A DNA stretch of 64,000 bases from positions 279,292 to 343,291 of the forward strand of contig NZ_PJNH01000004.1 of NCBI RefSeq assembly GCF_002844535.1, in the 5' to 3' direction. Position numbers and translations under genes: made by a program. Positions 43,042 to 52,457 of the stretch are shown one piece after another (position 1 is the stretch's first letter; each line of letters begins with the position of its first letter). The notes below the pieces were generated by a model. The model saw only the letters and a list, made by a program, of their open reading frames with translations. It was not told the origin of the DNA and did no database searches. Source of the DNA: Halalkalibacillus sediminis (GTDB taxonomy: Bacteria; Bacillota; Bacilli; Bacillales; Alkalibacillaceae).

Positions 43042-43377
43042 ATGGAACGAAGATATAGTAATTATACAGTTGAAGAATTACGGGAGGAAATCGCTGAATT
43101 GACTGAGAAAGCCCGTAAGGCCGAGCAGATGGGGATGGTTAATGAATACGCTGTTTATCAGCGGAAAATGATCATGGCTAAATCGTATATGCTGGACCCC
43201 TCACAATTTTCAGGTGGGGAAGTCTACGAAATCGAAGGTGCCCCTGGGGAGTTATTCGCCGTCGACTATTTGCGAGGTGTCTTCGTATGGGGACGTCGTG
43301 AAAATTATGAAGGCAAGGTATTAAGTGAAGATCTAGAGGCAGTTCCAATCGGTGTTTTAGCAAAAAAAGTCCAATAA
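43042..43377 (+). CDS. yfhH: YfhH-like protein (DUF1811)
   Basis: A 111-residue protein close to the size of B. subtilis YfhH. A helical N-terminal half (EELREEIAELTEKARKAEQM) is followed by a small beta domain with FAVDYLRGVFVWGRR (~77-91). ATG 43042 follows GAAAGGGG; an ATG seven codons upstream lacks RBS. In B. subtilis it belongs to the yfhF-recX-yfhH group; here five accessory genes separate it from recX. Function unknown. Confidence 0.85.
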   Translation: MERRYSNYTVEELREEIAELTEKARKAEQMGMVNEYAVYQRKMIMAKSYMLDPSQFSGGEVYEIEGAPGELFAVDYLRGVFVWGRRENYEGKVLSEDLEAVPIGVLAKKVQ

Positions 43378-43385
43378 ATAAAATC

Positions 43386-43416
43386 AATGCCTGATCGTCA
43401 AAGATCAGGCATTTTC
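43386..43416. terminator. Bidirectional terminator
   Basis: AATGCCTGATC (43386-43396) pairs perfectly with GATCAGGCATT (43403-43413). The minus-strand yfhP stop codon lies in one arm. Confidence 0.85.
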
Positions 43417-44391
43417 TTCTGAGGATTCTAATTTTTTCTGTAGTTTACCTTCTGAATATACCCAGCCGGTGTAAGAAGTAATGATATTATAAAACTTATC
43501 TAACGTTACGACTGCCACGAATGGGTAGTGGCCTTGTGATCTATACCTCAAGTCGATGAAACGGACTTCCGTGTAATCATCATATCGATCGATTTCGTAT
43601 CGGTAAACAGGGGAAAAGTTCAAGAATGCTTGCACATTTTTATCTTGTAATGCTGCGTTCATCTCGGTCGTATCTGGTAATTCTCTTCTTAAAAATGTGT
43701 CCTTGATGTCAATGTGGCCATGATCATATACAGCTACATAAAATTCTTTTTTTGTCACGATCGCAATTCGCCAAATGTTATGGCGGATCGTCGGTTGTGT
43801 GACGACCTTTTCAACATCGTCGAAGTATTCATTAAGAATCTTCACCATTTCTCGCTTGTCCAAATATCTTTTTATATAATATAGGAACAGGATGAAGAAA
43901 ATAGTTAAAAATGTGTATGCTGGTGCTGCGCCAAGTAACCAAGCCAAAATACCGACTACAAGTAGAAAGAAAATGTATGGATCGAATGTACTTATAAAGC
44001 CAATGGCGATCCATTTATGCGTGAAAGGCTTTAAAGCTTGAGTCCCATATGCGTTGAAAATATCGACAAACACATGCAGACATACTGCAAGCAACACCCA
44101 AAGCCACAAATGAAGATAACTAACATCGCTGAAAAATGCGAAAATAGGCAGGGAAACGATAAAACTCCATATCAAAACAGCCAATGGAGAATGTGAGCTA
44201 CCTCTATGGTGCCTTATATAAGTTGCGTTATCTTTCAATTTGAAAAATGTATCGAAATCAGGAGCGTGTGAGCCAACGATAGCACCAATAAATACTGCCT
44301 GAAACAACGCTGGGTCTTGTTGAACAGCAGGATCTAATGTAGATAACCCACTAATTGCGACTCCCATGGTAATATGGGTAGCAGTATCCAA
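43405..44391 (-). CDS. yfhP: YfhP-like membrane metal-dependent hydrolase (DUF457/YdjM)
   Basis: A 328-residue membrane protein with four to five helices. The DUF457 histidine/aspartate pattern is present: MDTATHITMGVAI at the start, GSHAPDFDTFFKL (~38-50), HHRGSSHSPL (~59-68) and HVFVDIFNAYGTQ (~107). A ~130-residue soluble C-terminal part follows. TTG start after AAGGAGG. Divergent from mutY, as in B. subtilis yfhP/yfhQ. Proposed hydrolase activity is from the family only. Confidence 0.85.
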   Translation of the reverse strand: MDTATHITMGVAISGLSTLDPAVQQDPALFQAVFIGAIVGSHAPDFDTFFKLKDNATYIRHHRGSSHSPLAVLIWSFIVSLPIFAFFSDVSYLHLWLWVLLAVCLHVFVDIFNAYGTQALKPFTHKWIAIGFISTFDPYIFFLLVVGILAWLLGAAPAYTFLTIFFILFLYYIKRYLDKREMVKILNEYFDDVEKVVTQPTIRHNIWRIAIVTKKEFYVAVYDHGHIDIKDTFLRRELPDTTEMNAALQDKNVQAFLNFSPVYRYEIDRYDDYTEVRFIDLRYRSQGHYPFVAVVTLDKFYNIITSYTGWVYSEGKLQKKLESSEENA

Positions 44392-44440
44392 TAGTTGCTC
44401 CTCCTTTATATATTGTAAGTAGAAAAGTTAGGTGATAATC

Positions 44441-45538
44441 ATGGAAAAAAAGTCTTCATATTCTATACCCGTTTTATTTGATAGCCAAGCATTCCAAAGA
44501 GATTTAATTGAGTGGTATCAGCAAATCAAACGTGAGTTACCTTGGCGTGAAAATCAAGATCCTTATCGTGTCTGGGTTTCAGAAATTATGCTTCAACAAA
44601 CACGAGTAGACACGGTTATTCCCTATTTTAACCAATTTATGGCTCGTTATCCGACCGTTCAAGATTTATCAGAAGCCGCCGAACAGGACGTATTGAAGTC
44701 TTGGGAAGGCTTAGGTTATTATTCAAGAGCTCGTAATTTACATACAGCGGTCAAGGAAGTAGTCGCAAATTATGACGGTAAAATTCCTAGTGAAAAGAAA
44801 GAACTGAAGAAACTAAAAGGTGTCGGTCCATATACGCAAGGTGCGATTCTGAGTATTGCTTTTGATCAACCAGAACCAGCTGTCGACGGAAATGTTATGC
44901 GCGTGATGTCTCGAGTGTTACATATTGACGCTGATATAGCAAAGGCAAAGACAAAATCTTTATTCGAAGATGTTGTTTCAGAAGTTATTTCAACAGAAGA
45001 TCCTTCATCATTCAATCAAGGGTTGATGGAACTTGGTGCGCTCATTTGTAACCCAACAAACCCTAAATGTGAAGAATGTCCTGTGCAGAAACATTGCATG
45101 GCTTATGAGCTAGGTATCCAGACAGAACTTCCTGTAAAAACGAAAAACAAGAAGCAGAAGAAAGCGAATTATACTGCTATAGTTGTAAAAAATGAAGCGG
45201 ATGAATTTTTTATTCAGCAAAGAGCCAGTCAAGGGCTGCTTGCAGGCATGTGGGAATTTCCTTTAGCCGATCTTTCTGAAGTTAGTGAAGATGGAATGCT
45301 TCGATGGTTTGAAAAGGAATATGGCATTGAAATTGATGCCATACGCCATGGCGAAAAAGTGAAGCATATCTTTTCCCATTTGATTTGGGAAGTTGATGTG
45401 ATGTTTTGTATGGTTAAAGATCAGGCGGATTTAAATCGGATGCAAAAAGGGAAATTTGTTAGTCGTGAAGAATTAGCTGATTATCCTTTGCCTAATGTCC
45501 AGTTGAAAATTCTCAAGCAAATCGATGCTCAAGTTTAG
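44441..45538 (+). CDS. mutY: A/G-specific adenine glycosylase MutY
   Basis: A 365-residue repair glycosylase. Catalytic Glu lies in MLQQTRVDTV (~45), HhH is LKGVGPYTQGAIL (~122), catalytic Asp in PAVDGNVMRV (~146), and the 4Fe-4S cluster is Cys-x6-Cys-x2-Cys-x5-Cys (CNPTNPKCEECPVQKHC, ~200). The C-terminal NUDIX-like domain (~235-360) recognises 8-oxoG. It removes adenine opposite 8-oxoguanine. ATG 44441 is preferred to GTG 44432. Confidence 0.95.
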   Translation: MEKKSSYSIPVLFDSQAFQRDLIEWYQQIKRELPWRENQDPYRVWVSEIMLQQTRVDTVIPYFNQFMARYPTVQDLSEAAEQDVLKSWEGLGYYSRARNLHTAVKEVVANYDGKIPSEKKELKKLKGVGPYTQGAILSIAFDQPEPAVDGNVMRVMSRVLHIDADIAKAKTKSLFEDVVSEVISTEDPSSFNQGLMELGALICNPTNPKCEECPVQKHCMAYELGIQTELPVKTKNKKQKKANYTAIVVKNEADEFFIQQRASQGLLAGMWEFPLADLSEVSEDGMLRWFEKEYGIEIDAIRHGEKVKHIFSHLIWEVDVMFCMVKDQADLNRMQKGKFVSREELADYPLPNVQLKILKQIDAQV

Positions 45539-45614
45539 GATTTATTTGGTAATGGCTTTTCGGGATAGCCTTCGCTTTTTTTGGACAAATTAATCATTGC
45601 GGAGGTGATATCAG

Positions 45615-45818
45615 ATGGCTAAAAACAAAAACCAACGTCAGCCAAATGAAACTGCTGCTGGAACAAATGTACAAAAAGTGAAACAGCAAAACCAACAAGG
45701 CCAGCAACCACAAGAGTATGGTCAAGAATTTGCACAAGAAACAAATGCTCAGGAAGTAAAGCGTCGTAACCAACAAGCTGAGCAGAAAAAGAACCAACAA
45801 CAAAAACCTCAACAGTAG
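45615..45818 (+). CDS. sspE: Gamma-type small acid-soluble spore protein (SspE-like)
   Basis: A 67-residue Gln/Asn-rich protein. The gamma-SASP repeat is visible once clearly (FAQETNAQEVKRRNQQAEQ, ~39-57) and a weaker copy earlier (AAGTNVQKVKQQNQQ). It is shorter than B. subtilis SspE, which has two full repeats. It is an amino acid store degraded by GPR during germination and does not bind DNA. Strong RBS (GGAGGTG). Presence shows the organism sporulates. Next to mutY as in B. subtilis. Confidence 0.92.
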   Translation: MAKNKNQRQPNETAAGTNVQKVKQQNQQGQQPQEYGQEFAQETNAQEVKRRNQQAEQKKNQQQKPQQ

Positions 45819-45833
45819 TTGAGCTATTTAGTC

Positions 45834-45866
45834 AAAGCACTCCATGTTAATGTGGAGTGCTTTTTC
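45834..45866 (+). terminator. Terminator of sspE
   Basis: AAAGCACTCCA pairs with TGGAGTGCTTT, followed by a T-run. Confidence 0.88.
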
Positions 45867-45994
45867 TAAATAAATTTTGACTTAAAAATTTTGCATTACT
45901 CATAAGTACAATTTCAGTCACTTCAATCGATACATAAGAAACAGTGTGATACAATGATTTTACGCAATTAAGCGCGAAGAAAGTAGGTTAATAC

Positions 45995-46534
45995 ATGTTG
46001 ATTCCAGCAGCTGGTGACTCTATCCAAATTCAAAGCTATAAACATAATGGACAAATCCACCGAGTTTGGGATGAGACACTGGTATTGAAAAGTAAATCGA
46101 ATTTGATGATCGGAGCGAATGATCGGGTCCTAGTTAGCGAAAGTGACGGCCGGACATGGCGAACCAGAGAACCTGCGATCACATATTTTACAACGAATCA
46201 TTGGTTCAATGTCATCTGTATGGTACGTAATGATGGTGTACATTATTATTGTAATATCAGCTCACCTTTCATTATTGATGAAGATGCATTGAAATATATA
46301 GATTATGACTTGGATATTAAAGTTTTTCCTGATATGTCATACAAAATTTTAGACGAAGATGAATTCGATCTTCATCGACAGCAGATGAATTACCCAGATG
46401 TTTTACAGAAAATCTTGCGTAAACAATTAGGTACTTTAGAGAGATGGGTCCAACAGAGAAAGGGACCATTCGCCGCAGACTTCGTAGACAAATGGTACGA
46501 GCATTACTTATCGTTCCCACAATGGAGTAAGTAA
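45995..46534 (+). CDS. ygaC: YgaC-like nucleoside tri/diphosphate phosphatase (DUF402)
   Basis: A 179-residue DUF402 protein. Conserved parts: [16 protein letters not shown] (~11-26), then [15 protein letters not shown] (~59-73) and [11 protein letters not shown] (~103-113), the acidic metal-binding region. The S. aureus homologue hydrolyses nucleoside tri- and diphosphates. Size and neighbours (sspE, ygaD) match B. subtilis ygaC. RBS AAGTAGG before ATG. Confidence 0.88.
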   Translation: MLIPAAGDSIQIQSYKHNGQIHRVWDETLVLKSKSNLMIGANDRVLVSESDGRTWRTREPAITYFTTNHWFNVICMVRNDGVHYYCNISSPFIIDEDALKYIDYDLDIKVFPDMSYKILDEDEFDLHRQQMNYPDVLQKILRKQLGTLERWVQQRKGPFAADFVDKWYEHYLSFPQWSK

Positions 46535-46544
46535 GTAATTGATT

Positions 46545-46572
46545 CCTGTTGACTAAGCTCAACAGGTTTTTG
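46545..46572 (+). terminator. Terminator of ygaC
   Basis: CCTGTTGA pairs with TCAACAGG, followed by five T. Confidence 0.82.
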
Positions 46573-46690
46573 CATGTTTAATGTGAATTAGCAGAAAACA
46601 GAAGAAAAACCTAATTCAATACGTGAATTGGGTCATTTATTAGTGAGTTGCATCAGAGTATGAGGGCTCAAACAGAGAGTTGGTGAATAT

Positions 46691-48472
46691 TTGTACAGTA
46701 TTAAACGTTATTTAGAGTTTGTTAAACCTTATAAATGGAAAATAGCATTGACGATTTTAATAGGTATATTAAAATTCGGTATTCCGTTGTTGATGCCCTT
46801 GATTGTCAAATATGTCATAGATGACATCATTGAACCGACGGATATGACGCAAGCGGAGAAATTAACAGAGTTAGCATGGCTGATGGGTGGGGCTTTCTTT
46901 CTTTTCTTAATTGCCCGGCCTCCAGTTGAATATTACAGACAATATCTCGCTCAGAAAGTGAGTAGTCAAATCTTATATGATCTCCGAGATAAGATGTTTG
47001 ATCATATTCAGAAGCTGAGCTTGAAATTTTATTCAAAATCGAAAACAGGTGAAATCATTTCACGTGTTATTCATGACGTAGAACAGACGAAAACGTTCGT
47101 CGTTACTGGGTTGATGAATATTTGGTTAGACATGTTTACCATTGTTATCGCTATTGTGATCATGTTGAATATGGATCCTTTACTGACGTTGGCAGCCATT
47201 ATATTATTCCCTGTTTTTGGATTTTCAGTGAAGTTTTTTTACTCCAGATTAAGAAGTTTGACACAAAAACGTTCACAATCTCTTGCTGAAGTTCAAGGAC
47301 ATTTGCACGAAAGGGTACAAGGGATGCCTGTTGTTCGTGGCTTCGCACTTGAAGATCACGCCCAGGATGAATTCAACGATAGGAATGGAAATTATCTTAA
47401 TCGTGCCATTGATTTTGCTACTTGGAATGCTAAGTCATACGCAGTCACTCATACGATCACAGATGTCGCTCCTCTAATAGTCATAGCCCTGGGTGGTTAT
47501 CTAGCGGTAAGTGGTTCCATTACTGTCGGTACGCTTGCTGCATTCACTGGCTATATGAGTCTTGTCTATAACCCGCTTCGTCGTCTTGTGAACGCCTCGA
47601 CTCAGCTAACTCAGTCACATGCATCTATGGACAGAGTTTTTGAGTTTATGGACGAAAAATATGATATCGTGGATAAACCAAATGCGAAGAAGATGGAGAA
47701 AGTGCATGGAGATGTATCTTTTGAAAATGTATCCTTTAATTATGACGAAGATGAAGAAATGGTGCTCAAGAATATCAATTTATCAATTCCAAAAGGCGAA
47801 ACAGTGGCCTTAGTAGGTATGAGTGGTGGAGGTAAATCAACACTTGTCAGTTTAATTCCTCGCTTCTATGATGTGGTCGAGGGAAGGATAAAAATTGATG
47901 GAAAAGATATACGTGACGTCCAAGCTCGTTCCCTTCGCGATAAAGTCGGAATGGTACTACAGGATAATATTTTGTTCAGTGATTCCGTTGCCATGAACAT
48001 CCGAATGGGGAAACCAGATGCGACGGATGAAGAAGTGATTGAAGCGGCGAAAGCGGCTAATGCTCATGATTTCATCACTGAATTTCCGAATGGATACGAC
48101 ACATTAGTAGGTGAAAGAGGGGTCAAGCTTTCTGGTGGTCAAAAGCAGCGTGTCGCAATAGCACGAGTCTTTTTGAAAAATCCACCGCTGTTGATTTTAG
48201 ATGAGGCGACTTCTGCACTTGATCTTGAGAGTGAGCATTTAATCCAAGAAGCGATGGACAAATTAGCTCATAACCGAACCACATTTGTAGTGGCTCACCG
48301 CCTCTCTACGATTACACACGCCGACCGGATCGTATTGATGACCAAAGGCCAGATCGAGGAAGAAGGAACACATGAAGAGTTGATGAGGAAGAAAGGTTCC
48401 TATCACCGATTGTTCCAGGTACAAGCTTTGGATTCGGATGAACCAGAAAAATCAAAGCCAATTATGAATTAA
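46691..48472 (+). CDS. ygaD: ABC exporter, fused permease and ATPase (YgaD-like)
   Basis: A 593-residue half-transporter of the MsbA/LmrA type. Six membrane helices occupy ~15-300; the ATPase has Walker [11 protein letters not shown] (~376), signature [10 protein letters not shown] (~481), Walker [13 protein letters not shown] (~501) and switch H in VVAHRLST (~535). The A loop Tyr is in FNYDED. It acts as a homodimer exporting lipids or drugs. TTG start after GGTGA. Position between ygaC and the gsaB-perR block is as in B. subtilis. Confidence 0.9.
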   Translation: MYSIKRYLEFVKPYKWKIALTILIGILKFGIPLLMPLIVKYVIDDIIEPTDMTQAEKLTELAWLMGGAFFLFLIARPPVEYYRQYLAQKVSSQILYDLRDKMFDHIQKLSLKFYSKSKTGEIISRVIHDVEQTKTFVVTGLMNIWLDMFTIVIAIVIMLNMDPLLTLAAIILFPVFGFSVKFFYSRLRSLTQKRSQSLAEVQGHLHERVQGMPVVRGFALEDHAQDEFNDRNGNYLNRAIDFATWNAKSYAVTHTITDVAPLIVIALGGYLAVSGSITVGTLAAFTGYMSLVYNPLRRLVNASTQLTQSHASMDRVFEFMDEKYDIVDKPNAKKMEKVHGDVSFENVSFNYDEDEEMVLKNINLSIPKGETVALVGMSGGGKSTLVSLIPRFYDVVEGRIKIDGKDIRDVQARSLRDKVGMVLQDNILFSDSVAMNIRMGKPDATDEEVIEAAKAANAHDFITEFPNGYDTLVGERGVKLSGGQKQRVAIARVFLKNPPLLILDEATSALDLESEHLIQEAMDKLAHNRTTFVVAHRLSTITHADRIVLMTKGQIEEEGTHEELMRKKGSYHRLFQVQALDSDEPEKSKPIMN

Positions 48473-48479
48473 CTATTGA

Positions 48480-48516
48480 AATGTCACGGGTCGTGAACAG
48501 CCTGTGACATTTTTAT
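48480..48516 (+). terminator. Terminator of ygaD
   Basis: ATGTCACGGG pairs with CCTGTGACAT, followed by TTTTTATTTTT. Confidence 0.85.
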
Positions 48517-48582
48517 TTTTATATATCGGATCGAATTAATATGTGGTACGATATTTTAGTTGACTTGAAAGAAGGTGTAGCA

Positions 48583-49197
48583 ATGAGCAAGGAATTAATA
48601 TTTTCTATCATATTTTACATATTAGGAATGGTCGTTTTGGCATTTGGCGTAACAATGCTTATTTTATCAGGCTTAGGAACTGGGGCATGGGATGCTCTAT
48701 TCGTAGGTTTGTTTGAATTGTTTGGTCTAACAGTAGGAGCTTGGATCTTTATCGTAGGGATCATTTTGATTTTCTTAAATAGTTTTCTGTTAAAAAATAA
48801 ACTGGATTATTCAGCGGTGCTGACTATCTTTTTAATAGGTGTATTCATTGATTTCTGGTTATTAATCGTATTTAGCGGCGTCGAAGTGACTGCAATGACT
48901 TCTAGAATTTCGCTGCTTGGGCTTGGTGTCGTTTGCATGAGTGCCGGGATTGGTATGTATTTGCAACTTAACTTCGCTCGAAATCCGATTGATAATCTGA
49001 TGATGGCTGTTCATTATCGAACGAATTGGAGCTTGGCTGTTTCGAAATCATCAATTGAGGTTGCCATTTTGATTCTCGCATTTTTCATTGGTGGTCCAAT
49101 TGGTATTGGAACGGTTATTGTGGCTTTTGCGATCGGACCTTTAGTTCAGCTATTCTTTAAGCGTTTTGAACGCTTGAAGTTTCGATTTGCACAATAA
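48583..49197 (+). CDS. YitT/YczE-type membrane protein
   Basis: A 204-residue protein with five membrane helices. The pattern GLGTGAWDALFVGLFELFGL (~29-48) followed by NPIDNLMMAVHYRTNWSLAV (~128-147) is that of the YczE/YyaS membrane family. Start at 48583 follows AGAAGGTG; the upstream 14 codons have no RBS. In B. subtilis YczE affects surfactin and other non-ribosomal peptides, but no such cluster is visible here. Single gene. Confidence 0.75.
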   Translation: MSKELIFSIIFYILGMVVLAFGVTMLILSGLGTGAWDALFVGLFELFGLTVGAWIFIVGIILIFLNSFLLKNKLDYSAVLTIFLIGVFIDFWLLIVFSGVEVTAMTSRISLLGLGVVCMSAGIGMYLQLNFARNPIDNLMMAVHYRTNWSLAVSKSSIEVAILILAFFIGGPIGIGTVIVAFAIGPLVQLFFKRFERLKFRFAQ

Positions 49198-49210
49198 ATT
49201 TTAAAAAGAT

Positions 49211-49244
49211 ATCCAGTTCTCCGTTGAGGGGGACTGGATTTTTT
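49211..49244 (+). terminator. Rho-independent terminator
   Basis: ATCCAGTTCTCC pairs with GGGGGACTGGAT (G-U pairs allowed), followed by six T. Confidence 0.82.
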
Positions 49245-49288
49245 AGTTAGGAACTTAATTTTGTTTTGATTCTGACGATTCTCTTTTA

Positions 49289-49387
49289 GACGGACGCTTG
49301 CCTAGGGCACTACCTCAACTTTTCTAAACGATCGGAGTCGTTTAGGATGATTTTCGGCACGTGCTATTTCCCTAGGGCGTCGCCGTC
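49289..49387. repeat. Palindromic REP/MITE-like element
   Basis: About 99 bp of nested inverted repeats: outer GACGG/CCGTC, next GCC(C)TAGGGC on both sides, GGGCAC/GTGC, and an inner hairpin TCTAAACGA/TCGTTTAGGA. It resembles G+C-rich palindromes dispersed in halophilic Bacillaceae, as I recall. No ORF. Only one copy in this window. Confidence 0.6.
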
Positions 49388-49492
49388 TTTGGAGCTTCGT
49401 AAATCTATTTTGACATTAATTTAATACTTAATGTATTTCATGTAAAACACACAAACTTCTTCACCACAAACGACTAAAAGGACGTGACGAAC

Positions 49493-50113
49493 ATGATGGC
49501 AAGTGGACATCAAGCGATGGGATTGACTTGGGGGATTGCGGCAATCACTTTTTCCCACCTACTCCCTTTATCAATAGATGGCTGGACGGAGTGGATTTTC
49601 TTCTTAGGAATTGTTCTGTTAGGAGCACTATTACCCGACATGGATTCTCCGACAAGTAAAATCGGGCGTTGGCTATATAGTAGTATTGGAATTCTCTTTT
49701 TGGCTTTTGTAATTATTTATTGGCAGAAGCCCGATTGGATTTGGAATTTTGTTGAAGCAGAGCTTACTTTTGTGTTGCTCCTCGCTGTACCTATTTTCTT
49801 GGTGGCGAGCACACATCGTACATGGACGCATTCGCTAGCCTTCATTGGAATCTTAATTATATATCTGGGGCTGATGGAAGCTTGGGTTACCGTCCCATTT
49901 TATCTGCAAGTTGGACTTATATTAGGGGTGGCTTCTCATATTTTCGGTGATTTCATTACGAAGCGCGGGGTCCCACTTTTTTATCCGATCTTGCGTAAAT
50001 CCTTTCGTTTCTTGGTGACTTTCCGTACAGGTTCCCCTACCGAGAAAAGAATTGTACTTCTTCTGATGCTCTTGAATATCTGGCTTATTGCAAGCACCTT
50101 TAACTTAGGGTAG
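49493..50113 (+). CDS. YdjM/DUF457-type membrane metal-dependent hydrolase
   Basis: A 206-residue membrane protein with four to five helices. The histidine/acidic pattern of the family is present: MASGHQAMGLTWG (~2-14), LLGALLPDMDSPTS (~41-54), STHRTWTHSLAF (~102-113) and SHIFGDFITKRG (~143-154). Smaller than the yfhP product and without a soluble C-terminus. ATG 49493 follows AAAAGGA; GTG 49484 is too close. Monocistronic. Possibly a membrane phospholipid hydrolase; unproved. Confidence 0.8.
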   Translation: MMASGHQAMGLTWGIAAITFSHLLPLSIDGWTEWIFFLGIVLLGALLPDMDSPTSKIGRWLYSSIGILFLAFVIIYWQKPDWIWNFVEAELTFVLLLAVPIFLVASTHRTWTHSLAFIGILIIYLGLMEAWVTVPFYLQVGLILGVASHIFGDFITKRGVPLFYPILRKSFRFLVTFRTGSPTEKRIVLLLMLLNIWLIASTFNLG

Positions 50114-50307
50114 TAAGTTGAATTAGAATTTTAAATTAATCGAGTAATCATTTTTTCCATATAATTTCCTCTTAATTTGAAACTTTTTACCAATTATGTT
50201 CGTATTTCGACATAAGAATGAAATTTTTTGGTACAATCGGAGGAGATTGTATCATGTGAATTTTCAGAATAGAGATTATTTTCTGAGGGAGCAGGGGGAT
50301 TTTTCAA

Positions 50308-51261
50308 ATGACAATTGAACAACAAGTACAGAAAATGAAAGATCAAATCGGTCAAGTAATTATGGGGAAAGGGGAAGCGGTCGAATTACTGATGAACGCT
50401 TTGATGAATCAAGGGCATGTGCTTTTAGAAAGTGTTCCAGGAACGGGTAAGACGATGCTCGCTAAATCGATCGCACGCTCCATAGAAGGAAAGTTTCAGC
50501 GAATCCAATTCACACCGGATGTGCTGCCATCAGACGTAACAGGTGTGCAATTTTTTAATCCGAAAGAGCAACAGTTCGAGCTTCGTGTGGGGCCAGTTGT
50601 TACGAATGTCTTGTTGGCTGATGAAATCAACCGCGCGACACCAAGGACACAGTCATCGTTACTTGAGGTGATGGAGGAGCAACAGATCACTATCGATGGG
50701 GAAACTGTCGAAATCCCTCAACCATTCATCGTAATCGCTACTCAAAACCCGATTGAATCTCAGCAAGGGACGTTCGATCTTCCTGAAGCTCAGATGGATC
50801 GTTTTTTCATGAAGTTGGATTTGGGTTATCCGTCATTTGATGATGAGCAGAGGATGATGAGGTCCTATAAGACGGAACGACCGTTGGAAAAATTGACATC
50901 TATTTTCACGAAAGACGAGTTGAAAAGTTTACAAGAAGAAGTGAAACAAATTGAAATATCAGAAGTGGTTCAAACTTACTTGTTACATATCGTTCATGCC
51001 ACTCGTAACCACCAATACGTAGATGTTGGAATCAGCCCACGTGGTACGTTAGCATTCATGCGTGCAGCGCAGGGGAATGCGGCGATAGAAGGACGAAATT
51101 TCGTAACACCAGAGGATTTGAAGAAGGTGGCTCCATATGTACTTTCTCATCGTTTAGTGTTGAGTCTTGACGGTTCAACAATTATGAATCAGACAGAAGT
51201 ACTTGAAGAAATATTGGAAGAGGTTGAGGTTCCTGCTGAGTATGGGGTTGCGAAAAAATGA
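50308..51261 (+). CDS. MoxR-family AAA+ ATPase
   Basis: A 317-residue AAA+ ATPase. Walker A SVPGTGKTML (~46), Walker B VLLADEINRATPRTQSSLLE (~105-124), sensor 1 ATQNPIE (~147) and an arginine-rich lid ISPRGTLAFMRAAQ (~245) are intact. MoxR proteins act as chaperones that activate partners, commonly von Willebrand or DUF58 proteins. Downstream DUF58 gene overlaps by 4 nt (ATGA). B. subtilis yeaC-yeaD-yebA has the same order. Strong RBS (GGGAGCAGGGGG). Confidence 0.9.
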   Translation: MTIEQQVQKMKDQIGQVIMGKGEAVELLMNALMNQGHVLLESVPGTGKTMLAKSIARSIEGKFQRIQFTPDVLPSDVTGVQFFNPKEQQFELRVGPVVTNVLLADEINRATPRTQSSLLEVMEEQQITIDGETVEIPQPFIVIATQNPIESQQGTFDLPEAQMDRFFMKLDLGYPSFDDEQRMMRSYKTERPLEKLTSIFTKDELKSLQEEVKQIEISEVVQTYLLHIVHATRNHQYVDVGISPRGTLAFMRAAQGNAAIEGRNFVTPEDLKKVAPYVLSHRLVLSLDGSTIMNQTEVLEEILEEVEVPAEYGVAKK

Positions 51262-52457
51262 TGTTTCGAAAATCCGTGCAAGAAAATAACACGCTTCAAA
51301 TTTTCGTTGTCATCGGAACGGTTATCCTATTCGTAAGCTTTTTCGTAGCGCTTCAATATGTTTATATTTTAGTTTTTCTTGCATTATTAGTCTCCATTGT
51401 TTATGTGTTGAACGTCTTTTACGAGAAACATATTGATGACTATCTAACCTTCTCGTTTAAACGTCCAGTCATCAGAACACATCAAGGTGATGATGGATAT
51501 GTAGAGGTGACGATTGAACAGAAGGGGATCTTGCCTATACTTAATGGACTATTGGTATTGGAAATGGATGATGTCGTTTTATTAAAAGATGGACAGCACC
51601 AGAAGCGGAGATTCGCGTCATTTGTTGATCGACCTTTCAACTTGATGTTCTGGGAAAAAAGGACATTCCGTTTCCCTTTTGAAGCTAGTAAACGTGGGGT
51701 TGCACGAATTAGGACACTTGAGCTTAGGATACCGAAAATTTTCGGTTTTGGAGATGTATACTTGACTTCGAAAGTCAATTTCGCCCAGGAAGTAGTCGTT
51801 TATCCAAAAAAATCAACCGTTCCTAATATCGAACTGTTGTCGCCTAAGCGTATGGGACATCATCGAGCGCGCCATTCACTGTTCGATAATCAGTCGTTGC
51901 CAGTAGGGACGAGAGAATACCAACCTGGAGATGGTTTCAATAAGATCCACTGGAAAGCTTCTGCAAAAGAAGGCGAGCTTCAGACCAAAGTATTCGAAAA
52001 ATCGAGCCAGATTTCTTGGCGATTCATTATCAATGTTCGGTCAAGCAGCCATTATCTTGCGCCTGATAATATCGAAGAACTTCTTGAAAATGTCGCCTAT
52101 ATGGCTAGATTCGCGTCAAAACATAACATCCCTTATAGTGTGTTCGTGAATATACCTGCGATCAATCAAATTCCTTTCGTTCATCAACAAGAAGGGCAAG
52201 GAGAAAAGCATTACAAACGGACACTCGAGTTGATGGCAAGGATGAACCTTTTCACGTTCTCAACTCCTTATGAAAAGTTGTTACATTTTATATGGAAACA
52301 TGAAGCACCATCAGCTTACACGATTCATGTTGGTCCGATAGATGATCGCCAACAGAAATACTTATCTCAAGTGGCTAATAAAGGATCAGAAGTATATTAT
52401 TTAACCCCTGGCAAATTATCGAAAGGCCAGGAAGTGGAGGTGAAGATACATGGTTGA
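51258..52457 (+). CDS. DUF58 domain protein (YeaD-like)
   Basis: A 399-residue protein with two N-terminal membrane helices (~14-34, ~35-55) followed by a beta domain and the DUF58 motif SLPVGTREYQPGDGFNKIHWKASAK (conserved core at ~213-240; REYxxGDxxxxIxWxxSA). DUF58 proteins carry a von Willebrand-like fold and are MoxR partners. Overlaps moxR by 4 nt and the next gene by 8 nt, so all three are translated together. Role unknown. Confidence 0.85.
   Translation: MMFRKSVQENNTLQIFVVIGTVILFVSFFVALQYVYILVFLALLVSIVYVLNVFYEKHIDDYLTFSFKRPVIRTHQGDDGYVEVTIEQKGILPILNGLLVLEMDDVVLLKDGQHQKRRFASFVDRPFNLMFWEKRTFRFPFEASKRGVARIRTLELRIPKIFGFGDVYLTSKVNFAQEVVVYPKKSTVPNIELLSPKRMGHHRARHSLFDNQSLPVGTREYQPGDGFNKIHWKASAKEGELQTKVFEKSSQISWRFIINVRSSSHYLAPDNIEELLENVAYMARFASKHNIPYSVFVNIPAINQIPFVHQQEGQGEKHYKRTLELMARMNLFTFSTPYEKLLHFIWKHEAPSAYTIHVGPIDDRQQKYLSQVANKGSEVYYLTPGKLSKGQEVEVKIHG

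Noticed and set aside
49289..49387. Structured palindrome as a simple terminator
   Set aside because: A proper terminator of the upstream gene already lies at 49211-49244, and the palindrome has no terminal U-run.
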